The notes below the pieces were generated by a model. That model saw only the letters and a list, made by a program, of their open reading frames with translations. It ran no database searches and had not been told where the DNA came from. DNA of 36,808 nucleotides from Bacillota bacterium (GTDB lineage: Bacteria; Bacillota; Clostridia; Acetivibrionales; DSM-1351). Position 1 is the first letter of the stretch, and the number at the start of each line of letters is the position of its first letter. The position numbers and the translations under genes are program-made. The stretch lies in NCBI GenBank assembly GCA_023397905.1, contig JAEWSZ010000070.1:1-36808 (forward strand), written 5' to 3'. This document shows, piece by piece, positions 7,638-14,856 of this stretch.

Positions 7638-8231
7638 TTGTTAGCTATTTATATTACCATGCTCGAAACAGAGCAGGAACGCAAGAAAATGGCAGAGATC
7701 TATGAAGAACATAAATACGCTCTCCTAATGTATGCCTTAAAGGTCACTGGATATAATCAAGCAATGGCTGAGGACGCAGTACATAATGCTTTTATATCTA
7801 TCATAAAAGACAAAGAAAAATATTTTTATTTAGACAGCAGGGATTTTCGATTTTCAGCCGTTATTATAGTGAGAAACAAATGCATTGATTTGTTAAGAAA
7901 AGAGAAACCTTATGCAGATATTCCTATTGATGAATTAGAGATTTTTCTCGAATCAAAAGAGAAACCGATAGAGGAGCAGGTTATTATTTCAACGGAATAT
8001 GCCGCAATTCGCAAACATATGGCAAATATCGATGAAATAAGCAGACAGGTTCTCATAATGAAATATGTTTTAGGGATGTCATACAAGGAAATCGGCGAGA
8101 AGCTGAATATGACTCCGAAACAAGTCGATGTGCGTTTATCAAAAGCCAAAGAAAAGGTAAGAAAACTTGTAGAAAAAGAGGACTTCAATAATAGAAATAA
8201 TAAGCAAAGGGGTGAGAGTAAATCAATATGA
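7638..8231 (+). CDS. ECF-type RNA polymerase sigma factor
   Basis: The TTG at 7638 follows AAAGGTGGTGATTGA and gives the N-terminus MLAIYITMLETEQE, which is the usual opening of this clostridial sigma family; the ATG at 7659 would remove it. Region 2 spans about residues 22-85 (EDAVHNAFISII, IIVRNKCIDLLRKEK). Region 4 spans about 133-185 (YVLGMSYKEIGEKLNMTPKQVDVRLSKAKEKV). Region 3 is absent, as in group IV sigma factors. The protein should direct RNA polymerase to a specialised promoter set. Its stop overlaps the anti-sigma start as ATGA, so the pair is translationally coupled. Five exported proteins follow, the likely targets. I did not find a clear ECF-type promoter motif. Confidence 0.92.
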   Translation: MLAIYITMLETEQERKKMAEIYEEHKYALLMYALKVTGYNQAMAEDAVHNAFISIIKDKEKYFYLDSRDFRFSAVIIVRNKCIDLLRKEKPYADIPIDELEIFLESKEKPIEEQVIISTEYAAIRKHMANIDEISRQVLIMKYVLGMSYKEIGEKLNMTPKQVDVRLSKAKEKVRKLVEKEDFNNRNNKQRGESKSI

Positions 8232-8932
8232 AAGAGATTGATGGCTCCGTATTTGAAGCGTTGTTTCGCCAAGCCATTATAGATGATTATAATGAGGAAA
8301 TCGATTCCATCCCTCCAGAGGAAGATCTGGTTGAGACAATATCGTTCTCACCGGAATTTGAATTAAGAATGAAAAAATTGTTTGCTCATGAGCGGCGAAA
8401 GGAATTTCTTAAAAAAGCCTTTAACTATGGTAGACGTGCAGCCGCAGTTTTTGTTGTGGCAGTCACTATATTATTCTGTATGCTTCTCTTTAATCCGGAA
8501 GTCAGAGCAGCGGTTAAAAATACGGTTGTAGAATGGTATGATAAATTTACCTCATTTATCTTCCAAGAAGAGAATTCTGATATAGATGAAAAGAAAGAAT
8601 GGCAGCCAGAATATCTGCCGGCGGGATACCGTAAAAATTCGGTTGAAAAACTCGGAAGGGCAACAAATATTGAATATACGAATGATCTAGGTGGTGCAAT
8701 TTATTTTTCATACAGACCGGATGGAAATGATACCAACATTTCTGCTGATAATGAAAATCATGTATTTGAAAATGATACCATTGATGGGCATGAGGCATAT
8801 ATCATAAAGGCAACGAAGGATGGTTTTGAAAATGGACTTATATGGAATTTGGACGGTTATACATTCAATATTTGGAGTGAACTGCCCATAAAAGAACTCA
8901 TAAAGATAGCAAAGTCAATATATTGGCAATAA
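8228..8932 (+). CDS. Membrane anti-sigma factor with DUF4367 sensor domain
   Basis: The ATG overlaps the sigma-factor stop by four bases. Residues 1-70 are cytoplasmic and acidic, the likely sigma-binding part. One membrane segment lies at about 73-93 (AAAVFVVAVTILFCMLLF). After a linker, an extracytoplasmic DUF4367 domain occupies roughly 120-234 (WQPEYLPAGY, then a beta-rich segment with DGHEAYIIK and LIWNLDGYTFNIWSE). Such proteins hold the ECF sigma factor at the membrane until an outside signal releases it. No zinc-binding HxxxCxxC motif is seen in the cytoplasmic part. The gene is followed by 110 bases without an ORF before the exported proteins, room for a second promoter. Confidence 0.88.
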   Translation: MKEIDGSVFEALFRQAIIDDYNEEIDSIPPEEDLVETISFSPEFELRMKKLFAHERRKEFLKKAFNYGRRAAAVFVVAVTILFCMLLFNPEVRAAVKNTVVEWYDKFTSFIFQEENSDIDEKKEWQPEYLPAGYRKNSVEKLGRATNIEYTNDLGGAIYFSYRPDGNDTNISADNENHVFENDTIDGHEAYIIKATKDGFENGLIWNLDGYTFNIWSELPIKELIKIAKSIYWQ

Positions 8933-9044
8933 TCAACAAAATAATCAAATATTTTTTTGCAATTTTCATAGTGGGAAAATGTTCTTTCAAACGTTTATTA
9001 GGTGAAGCAGATAACCCTTACTAAAGTGAAAGGATGTGGTCCCA

Positions 9045-9482
9045 ATGAAAATCAAAATACTGGCGGCGTTTTTACTGGTCGGAATGCTTTCTTTAACACA
9101 AGGCATTTCGACGTATGCACAAATGCCGCCAAATGCATTTGGAGGAACCGAAGGCGAAATATCCATATCTCCGAGATGGACTAATGTAAATGATATTACG
9201 CTCGATCTATATTTTGAAAATGGCAAGGCAAATTGTTCCGGAAAAATAAGAGCGCTATCAGATACTACAAAGATATCAGCAACATTTAAGCTGGAGCGAA
9301 AAACATCATCAGGATGGACCCTTGAAAAATCATGGAGTCAGAGCTCAAGTACAAATTCACTTTCGTTTTTCAACACACACGCTGTATCGTCAGGATATAA
9401 ATATCGTTTAAGCGTTACGGCCGATGTAAAGAGAAGTAGTGTGACGGAGACAGTCAGTACTTCGGTGGAAGGGAATTATTAA
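9045..9482 (+). CDS. Secreted beta-sandwich-like protein (145 aa)
   Basis: The ATG at 9045 is chosen because AAAGGA lies ten bases upstream; a GTG nine bases earlier would give the same frame. A Sec signal peptide covers about residues 1-25 (LAAFLLVGMLSLTQG, ending near TYA). The mature part is beta-rich, with alternating strands such as ITLDLYFENGKANCSGKI, ISATFKLERK and YRLSVTADV. It resembles small secreted proteins of Lachnospiraceae (DUF6147-like, by pattern only). There is one cysteine in the mature part, so no disulfide. It is the first of five exported proteins behind the sigma/anti-sigma pair, suggesting induced release into the envelope or medium. Confidence 0.78.
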   Translation: MKIKILAAFLLVGMLSLTQGISTYAQMPPNAFGGTEGEISISPRWTNVNDITLDLYFENGKANCSGKIRALSDTTKISATFKLERKTSSGWTLEKSWSQSSSTNSLSFFNTHAVSSGYKYRLSVTADVKRSSVTETVSTSVEGNY

Positions 9483-9535
9483 AGTTAAAATCAATAACTA
9501 GGAACATTAAAAATCATATGATTGGAGGAATGATT

Positions 9536-10120
9536 ATGTTGTCAAGTTTAAGAAGAAGTATGAACAAACTAATATCAGTCACACTTATGTTTGTTCTTTT
9601 GTTTTCTTTCACTACTCAGGTATTTGCCGCTACAAAAACATTATCAGTTACAAGGGTTACGCAGTCAAAAGATAAATGGTGTTGGGCGGCTTGCAGTGAG
9701 ATGATTGGTACATACAAAAACAGTAATTCAACCCGTGACCAATGGGATGTTGTTGCATATGTAAAAGATTCATCATATCCAAATAAAACGGCAACGTCCA
9801 GTGAAATTGAAAAAGGTATAAAATATGCTTCGGTTGATAAAGTCACTTACCAGACTTCAAGCAGTCCATTATCCTTTTCCACCACCCAGTCCAATATTGA
9901 TTCAAGTAATCCGATTGTCGTGTGGATGACATGGAATAATGGTGAAGGGCATGTTGTTGTATGCTCGGGTTATCAAACAAGCGGGAAGGATGAATATCTT
10001 TATTTGCTTGACCCCGCTTCAGGCGCTTCCAGTAATTATTATGACTATACTACAATGAAAAACGGTATAACCATTCAGTCTGGTACTGGAAAATACACTA
10101 AAACTATTTATAAAAAATAA
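9536..10120 (+). CDS. Secreted papain-like cysteine protease (C39-like/C70-like)
   Basis: The ATG at 9536 has GGAGG seven bases upstream and is preferred to 9518. A signal peptide spans residues 1-31 (ending QVFA). The mature domain begins with the family hallmark: Q43 then W48-C49-W50-A-A-C, where C49 is the probable nucleophile. H139 lies in GEGHVVVCSGY and D159 in YLLDPASG, completing a Cys-His-Asp arrangement. This matches the papain-like AvrRpt2/C39-like group, which cleaves peptides or acts as a self-processing secreted enzyme. No transporter domain is fused, so it is not a bacteriocin ABC exporter. Neighbouring small exported proteins are candidate substrates or partners; that is inference. 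Confidence 0.87.
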   Translation: MLSSLRRSMNKLISVTLMFVLLFSFTTQVFAATKTLSVTRVTQSKDKWCWAACSEMIGTYKNSNSTRDQWDVVAYVKDSSYPNKTATSSEIEKGIKYASVDKVTYQTSSSPLSFSTTQSNIDSSNPIVVWMTWNNGEGHVVVCSGYQTSGKDEYLYLLDPASGASSNYYDYTTMKNGITIQSGTGKYTKTIYKK

Positions 10121-10171
10121 TAGCAGTCTTACAATGTTTTACCCCGAAAATATAACAAGGAGGTAGGTTCT

Positions 10172-11014
10172 ATGAAAAAAGTATATACTTTTGTGTTTTC
10201 AATGATAATGGTTGGTTTATTTGCTATTCCAGCTTTGGCGGCAGATACAGAAATGGAAATAGGAAATCTTACCGATTCCATAATTGAAACATCAAACAAT
10301 CTTTTAGAAAATCAATTACCCCGTCCGCTAAGTGAAAATGATATTGATTATTCACTGGCCTATAAAATCTACGTGGATACCAACGTATTCCAAATAGATA
10401 CGAATGACGCTGAAACTATAACCAAAGCTTTAGAAGCTGGAAACTACATTTATGAATTACCTATATATGTAAATGATTCGACCGTTATAGTCAACATTTC
10501 CAAAGGTCTGCCACTTGATCCGAATGTAGAATTTACGGAAAGTGAAAAACAGAAAATATTAGAAAATGTGGGCAAATGGGGTGTATCCGCAGTTAAATTC
10601 TACAGTGGCGAGATTGTGGATTATAAGGCTATTATCGAAGAATCTGTTAATGAAGTTCCTAACGAAACCTTACTTGTCGGTGGGTTACCCAACTTCAAAT
10701 ATGCCGTTGCATTACTTCCTAATGAGAAAGGTGAAATTTCTACTCTTGTTCCACTGAGCGAAGTTCCGAACATTCAAAAGATTGCAAGAGCAAAAACTTC
10801 AACATCAACAAATGCCTATGACTATAACCAAACAAAGAATTATGTAAATACATTACCTGTTTCTAAAGCAGATGAAGCAGGCGGCTATGGTTTTCCTGAT
10901 GAAGCAGCTAATGCAGCAAATTCTTATATATACTTAGTTCCTATCATTCTTGCCGTAGCTATTTTGGGCATTGGCGGCTTTATGGTAGCAAAAAAAAGGC
11001 ATTACAAAAATTAA
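10172..11014 (+). CDS. Exported protein with C-terminal membrane anchor (280 aa)
   Basis: The ATG follows AAGGAGGTAGGTTCT. A signal peptide covers residues 1-23 (VFSMIMVGLFAIPALA). The middle is soluble and not recognised. A single C-terminal membrane helix (YLVPIILAVAILGIGGFMVA, about 254-273) is followed by the basic tail KKRHYKN, so the bulk of the protein should face outside while anchored in the membrane. There is no LPXTG-type motif before the helix, so sortase anchoring is not indicated. Within the operon it lies directly after the cysteine protease gene and could be its membrane-bound partner or substrate, but no sequence evidence settles this. Confidence 0.75.
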   Translation: MKKVYTFVFSMIMVGLFAIPALAADTEMEIGNLTDSIIETSNNLLENQLPRPLSENDIDYSLAYKIYVDTNVFQIDTNDAETITKALEAGNYIYELPIYVNDSTVIVNISKGLPLDPNVEFTESEKQKILENVGKWGVSAVKFYSGEIVDYKAIIEESVNEVPNETLLVGGLPNFKYAVALLPNEKGEISTLVPLSEVPNIQKIARAKTSTSTNAYDYNQTKNYVNTLPVSKADEAGGYGFPDEAANAANSYIYLVPIILAVAILGIGGFMVAKKRHYKN

Positions 11015-11030
11015 ATAAGGAGGAAAAAAC

Positions 11031-11636
11031 ATGAAAAAATTAACGGCGATATTCAGCGTGATAACTTTAATGTGTGCTTTGCTTGTTTCTCCTGTTTATG
11101 CTATGGAAACAAATAATGGCACTCCAAATATGACATCATTTCAAATAGATGACGTTATGTCATATGGGCAAGTATACGGTGTAAGAAGCACTTCGGCACT
11201 TGTTGCCGTTCCTGTAAGCCTTAATCTGAATAATGGTTTGTCAACTGATTTAATTGTAACAGTGGAACCGCAAGTTCAGGCTACGAGAGCCGCAGGAGGA
11301 ACAAATAACATATCTGTTAAAGGAAACTTTTACAGAACATCAGATAAACAGACTGTTACACTATATGGAGTATCTGGAACCGTTGAGTATACTGGAAGTA
11401 ATACAAAGATAACTGGTAAATCAGGCTATCATAACTCTGCACTATCTGGTTGGACAGGAACCTACTCGTTAAGCACAGAATATCATCCAGAGTTATCACA
11501 TGTCAGCGTAATAGCAGCTGATTATACTTGCTACTATAACAACAGTGAATCCTCAACAGCATGGGTACGAATTGCCGTATCTGAAAGCGGTTATGTCTCT
11601 GTTGGCGGCGATTATGTTAGCTATACAACTAATTAG
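11031..11636 (+). CDS. Secreted hypothetical protein (201 aa)
   Basis: The ATG follows AAGGAGGAAAAAAC, 16 bases after the previous stop. The signal peptide is residues 1-24 (ending SPVYA). The mature protein is rich in Ser, Thr and Tyr with a beta pattern (TVTLYGVSGTVEY, TGTYSLSTEYHPE, WVRIAVSESGYVSVGGDY) and no membrane anchor. I do not recognise the family. Like the next gene product, it combines a short N-terminal linker with a repeat-poor beta domain, suggesting the two are distant relatives or partners. Tight spacing places it firmly in the secreted-protein operon under the upstream sigma factor. Confidence 0.75.
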   Translation: MKKLTAIFSVITLMCALLVSPVYAMETNNGTPNMTSFQIDDVMSYGQVYGVRSTSALVAVPVSLNLNNGLSTDLIVTVEPQVQATRAAGGTNNISVKGNFYRTSDKQTVTLYGVSGTVEYTGSNTKITGKSGYHNSALSGWTGTYSLSTEYHPELSHVSVIAADYTCYYNNSESSTAWVRIAVSESGYVSVGGDYVSYTTN

Positions 11637-11647
11637 GAGATAATCAT

Positions 11648-12172
11648 ATGCGAATAAAAAGATTTTTAGTGTCATTTTTATTAATAATTACTTTATCGAC
11701 AGGATTTAACTTAACGGCATTTGCAAGCCCTCAAAAAGTGCCATCACTAAATCGGGCGGCTTATGTAATTGATGTAAGTAATGAAATTGGGCTTGCATTT
11801 TTTATTGAAGAGCCTGCAATACAACCGTTTGCTTATAATTCGACTTCAAAGACAGGCACAGGGTATTTTTATCTAAAATCAAACGGAGATGTTTTGGGGA
11901 ATTTTTCTTGTACAGGAACGTTCAACTATGACGGTTCACTTTGTAATGTTACGGATGTATCAACTTCGGTTTCAAACACGGCAGACGGATACAAAATAAC
12001 CAGAACAGGTACAAAAAACCAGATTTCGCCAACATATGCTTGTGCAACTGGAGATTTTAGTTTATATAAGGTAGATTCTAAAGGAAAACAGACATTATCT
12101 ACGTCGGCAGTAATAAATGTTTATTGCAATCAAAAAGGCACGACCACAACTGAATTTAACGGTGGGAACTGA
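11648..12172 (+). CDS. Secreted hypothetical protein (174 aa)
   Basis: The ATG follows TAGGAGATAATCAT. The signal peptide covers residues 1-26 (VSFLLIITLSTGFNL, ending TAFA). The mature domain is beta-rich with a Gly-Thr-Gly opening (SKTGTGYFYLKSNGDVLGNF) and three cysteines at about 97, 134 and 160, suggesting at least one possible disulfide. It ends INVYCNQKGTTTTEFNGGN. It is the last intact gene of the operon; a decayed copy of its own 3' end follows directly. The protein is not recognised. The duplicate suggests the locus once held a further paralogue. Confidence 0.75.
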   Translation: MRIKRFLVSFLLIITLSTGFNLTAFASPQKVPSLNRAAYVIDVSNEIGLAFFIEEPAIQPFAYNSTSKTGTGYFYLKSNGDVLGNFSCTGTFNYDGSLCNVTDVSTSVSNTADGYKITRTGTKNQISPTYACATGDFSLYKVDSKGKQTLSTSAVINVYCNQKGTTTTEFNGGN

Positions 12173-12175
12173 CAA

Positions 12176-12249
12176 AGTGACAGCAGAAATTTCCATTAAG
12201 ATCTATTGCAATCAAAAAAGCGAAACATGGGTAAATAGACAAGGATAGT
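12176..12249 (+). pseudogene. Decayed duplicate of the 3' end of a secreted-protein gene
   Basis: In a different frame from the gene before it, this stretch reads KVTAEISIKIYCNQKSETW and then a TAG stop after VNRQG. The IYCNQK segment matches VYCNQK at the end of the intact neighbour, and TATTGCAATCAAAAA occurs in both at the DNA level (12122 and 12204). It has no start codon or signal peptide. It is best read as the remains of a deleted paralogue. Confidence 0.6.
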
Positions 12250-12304
12250 TCGATTTCCCAGGTAACAAAAACCCGCATCTAATGAGGAGGGTTCATATAC
12301 AAAA

Positions 12305-12334
12305 AAATGAGGCTGCACTTAAGCAGCCTCATTT
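12305..12334. terminator. Bidirectional terminator between the secreted-protein operon and the leftward block
   Basis: A 12-bp perfect stem (12305-12316 with 12323-12334) has the same arms as the terminator at 7285. It ends the rightward operon and, from the other side, the last gene of the leftward block. Confidence 0.88.
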
Positions 12335-12347
12335 CAGTTTCATTGAA

Positions 12348-13349
12348 TCAAATGCAGCCCAGCAGTTCCAATGCCATCTCCAACGGAAGCACCCTCTTTT
12401 TTAGGGTATTCTTACTGGAAAAGCGCAGCGGTGTCCCGGTGGGGGAGTAGGCTGTTGCATTTTCCAATCTTACAGCTGCGTCAATATCAGCGACATAATC
12501 ATAAACATTGCCTCTTATATCGATCAGATAGGAATCACAGTGTTCTATTGGATGCCCGTTTATAATTAGGTAGGCGGATTCCGGGAGTGGCATAAGCTGT
12601 TCCTTATGCGCATGCTCACGTCCGATGTGGCCCCACATATCCAGCATCATCTGCCCGTCATCGGCATATCTGCTGAATAATTTTCGTTCCATGTATTCAA
12701 ATTTCCCGGTAGAGGTTCCCGTCATACGGATAACCCGCTCAATGGTAGTTTCCATCTCTGTCAGGTCCACAAACTCTGACCGGGTATGTTCATTGTAGTA
12801 GCCGGCACTTAGGTTGACGGCTGCCAGGCCGAGGTGCGGAGCGATTACCGAAATATCACTGAAACTGCCATATTCCATATTGAAGCCGAAGCCGCAAATA
12901 AACTCGGTGAATTCGGGATTGTCGCAGTCATAAAAGACCGCATCATTGGCGCCGCGCCGGTCCACTTCAACAATATAGTTGACAGCTGGCTTGATTTTAC
13001 TTCGGGTAAAATCCCTGGCGCCGACTCCGCCGATCTCTTCATCCTCGCAGAACAGGACATGGCAGCGCCTGCTTTTGATAATCTGCAAAATGATATAGAC
13101 GCCTGCCCGGTCGTCACCGCCAATTCCCTCCGGGGATAGCAAACGGGTCCCGTCTTTGGAATAAAAGATGTTTTTTACCCGCTGTTTGTGTACGGTATCA
13201 AGATGTGCAATCAGTAATACTGGAATTTCACCTTTGGCATAGACGTAGCCTTTGGCGGTTTTTACCGAGTAGCCATGTGATGTCAGTTCCTTTGCCGCGG
13301 CTACCTTTAGTTCTTTTTGGGTCATTTTTACCATAGTTTCAAAATTCAT
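12348..13349 (-). CDS. Zinc metallopeptidase (M20/M28/M42-like) of a mobile element
   Basis: The ATG at 13349 follows AAGGAGGAAAGAGA. Residues 1-235 have the co-catalytic zinc peptidase pattern: H49 and D51 in AHLDTVH, D79-D80 in GGDD, E104-E105 in CEDEEIGG, D130 in VEVD and a histidine in YNEHTRSEF near 197. The family removes N-terminal residues from peptides; the physiological substrate in mobile elements is unknown. A C-terminal extension of about 85 residues is not part of the catalytic fold (HPIEHCDSYLIDIRGNVYDY, then ATAYSPTG and PLRFSSKN). A copy of the end of this extension is found at 7309-7470. It is the last gene of the leftward block, followed by the terminator at 12305. There is no signal peptide, so it should act in the cytoplasm. 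Confidence 0.82.
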   Translation of the reverse strand: MNFETMVKMTQKELKVAAAKELTSHGYSVKTAKGYVYAKGEIPVLLIAHLDTVHKQRVKNIFYSKDGTRLLSPEGIGGDDRAGVYIILQIIKSRRCHVLFCEDEEIGGVGARDFTRSKIKPAVNYIVEVDRRGANDAVFYDCDNPEFTEFICGFGFNMEYGSFSDISVIAPHLGLAAVNLSAGYYNEHTRSEFVDLTEMETTIERVIRMTGTSTGKFEYMERKLFSRYADDGQMMLDMWGHIGREHAHKEQLMPLPESAYLIINGHPIEHCDSYLIDIRGNVYDYVADIDAAVRLENATAYSPTGTPLRFSSKNTLKKRVLPLEMALELLGCI

Positions 13350-13402
13350 TCTCTTTCCTCCTTGTATTCGGCCGGATGAAACCCGGCTGTTTTAAGTTTC
13401 GT

Positions 13403-14746
13403 TTAAGCCGCTATGGCTGTCCTCTGGCAGAAGCGGTTACAGCCTACAGATGAGCATATGGATTGTATTTCGCACTCCCTGCAGGGTGAAGTTGCATTCT
13501 GGTAGCAAGCCTCGCAAACATAGACCATGTTTCCGGATTGATCAAAAACAGGGAACAGATTGCCGCCACGTATGACTGCATCGCAGGAGGCGCAGATGTG
13601 CAGGCAGGAATTACAGAGCCATTCTCCCTCGATATACCTGGCGTTGCCCGCCGGCACGGTTTGTTCACAATCCTGGCAAACGACCTTGTTTGTGCAGCCG
13701 CATTTTACATTTCCTCTGTTTAAGGTTTCGCCGCAGCAGACACAAAAGGCTTTTTCTCCAATGGTGAGGTGCTCTGAAATGTCCATATTTTTCAATGTGG
13801 AAACGGTGCCCCAATAGCTGTAATCCCTATAATTCCTGCTCTCATCCACCGTTTGAATAAGCTGGCGGTTATCGTCTGCATTTTTCCGTAGTGTCCAGCG
13901 GTTCGGCACATTCAGGCAGGCTGCAATGGTGTCCTGCACAAGATTACGGTATTGTTTGATTGCTTCAGCATCTTCGGAATTCGGATATAACCTTGACTGC
14001 AGAAGGATTCCATCGGCATAACAAAACACCTGGCGGGCTCTTTTTGGCACCTTGCTGAAATTGTCCATCACTTCATTGTCAATGGTATAAAAAATCATGG
14101 TGACACCATCATTCATGTAAGAGAGGCATCCGGACTGATAACTGCCGTCCCTTAAGTTATGGCAGGAGGTCCAGCTGTTGTCCTCGTTGGACATTTCCAG
14201 ATAGTCGCACGGATGCACGGAAAGCACGGCTTTCTTATGGACTTCCAAAGGATTCAGGGAATCAGAAAGCTGGGCAAATACTGCATTATATCTTGCGTGC
14301 CGGTCAATGCCGTATTTTTGGCACAGTTTATTGATGATTCTGCTGGCTTTTTGGCCGGTGACGCATTTAATCCCGCTTTTCTCTTTAATGATTTCGATGC
14401 TGTGCTCCGAAGGTGAGACGCTGTATTCATGAGTAGCGGCCACCAGCGATTCTCGGAAGCTGTCTGATTGCTCCTGCGGCAGCTGGCTCTCATCGGCAAG
14501 TGCCAGCAGCGACAACTGATGACGCCCAACAAGCTCATGGTCAATTTCCCGGCTTTCTACAAGCTGAAAAATAATTGCCATTGCGTCCTCGTCCCAGTCC
14601 GGATGGTTCCGCAAGAGGGATACCAAGGGGCCTTTGTTTTCGTGCCATTTTGCGAGATTGGTGATGACACCTTGTTCTGAGAAATACTTCCCATATTTGC
14701 ACATGACTTCGTAAAACTGTTTCACTAAAAATTCCATACTTTTCAT
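13403..14746 (-). CDS. PcfJ-motif protein with multi-cysteine zinc-binding C-terminus (447 aa)
   Basis: The ATG at 14746 follows GAAAGGATGAAAAGT. Residues 1-190 are helical. Residues 195-240 hold WTSCHNLRDGSY then CLSYMNDGVTMIFYTID, which resembles the conserved C-terminal core of the PcfJ protein in this window (HTLHHCVHSYVE ... VILFLRR). Residues 330-445 contain some twenty cysteines in CxxC pairs (CVCC, CGC, CQDC, CNSC, CASC, CEAC, CREC), implying several zinc ribbons. I infer a mobile-element protein that binds nucleic acid or protein through zinc clusters. It is separated from ligA by an intrinsic terminator. No enzymatic role is assigned. Confidence 0.75.
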   Translation of the reverse strand: MKSMEFLVKQFYEVMCKYGKYFSEQGVITNLAKWHENKGPLVSLLRNHPDWDEDAMAIIFQLVESREIDHELVGRHQLSLLALADESQLPQEQSDSFRESLVAATHEYSVSPSEHSIEIIKEKSGIKCVTGQKASRIINKLCQKYGIDRHARYNAVFAQLSDSLNPLEVHKKAVLSVHPCDYLEMSNEDNSWTSCHNLRDGSYQSGCLSYMNDGVTMIFYTIDNEVMDNFSKVPKRARQVFCYADGILLQSRLYPNSEDAEAIKQYRNLVQDTIAACLNVPNRWTLRKNADDNRQLIQTVDESRNYRDYSYWGTVSTLKNMDISEHLTIGEKAFCVCCGETLNRGNVKCGCTNKVVCQDCEQTVPAGNARYIEGEWLCNSCLHICASCDAVIRGGNLFPVFDQSGNMVYVCEACYQNATSPCRECEIQSICSSVGCNRFCQRTAIAA

Positions 14747-14760
14747 CCTTTCTTTTCATC

Positions 14761-14794
14761 AAAAAAGGGAGAGGACCGAAGCCTTCTCCCTTTT
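14761..14794 (-). terminator. Intercistronic terminator between ligA and the zinc-cluster gene
   Basis: On the minus strand a stem closes around a CTTCGG tetraloop with one A-C mismatch, followed by six U (14766-14761). It lies between two genes read in the same direction, so transcripts must read through it or restart downstream. Confidence 0.8.
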
Positions 14795-14856
14795 CTGGTA
14801 TATTTATTAGGTATCTGTGTTACTGGTTGCTGTGTACAGGCGTTTGCTATCCTGCA

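Noticed and set aside
8933..9044. ECF-type promoter motif upstream of the secreted-protein genes
   Set aside because: No sequence with a convincing AAC-type -35 and CGT-type -10 at 16-17 bases could be defined; only an AT-rich stretch is seen.
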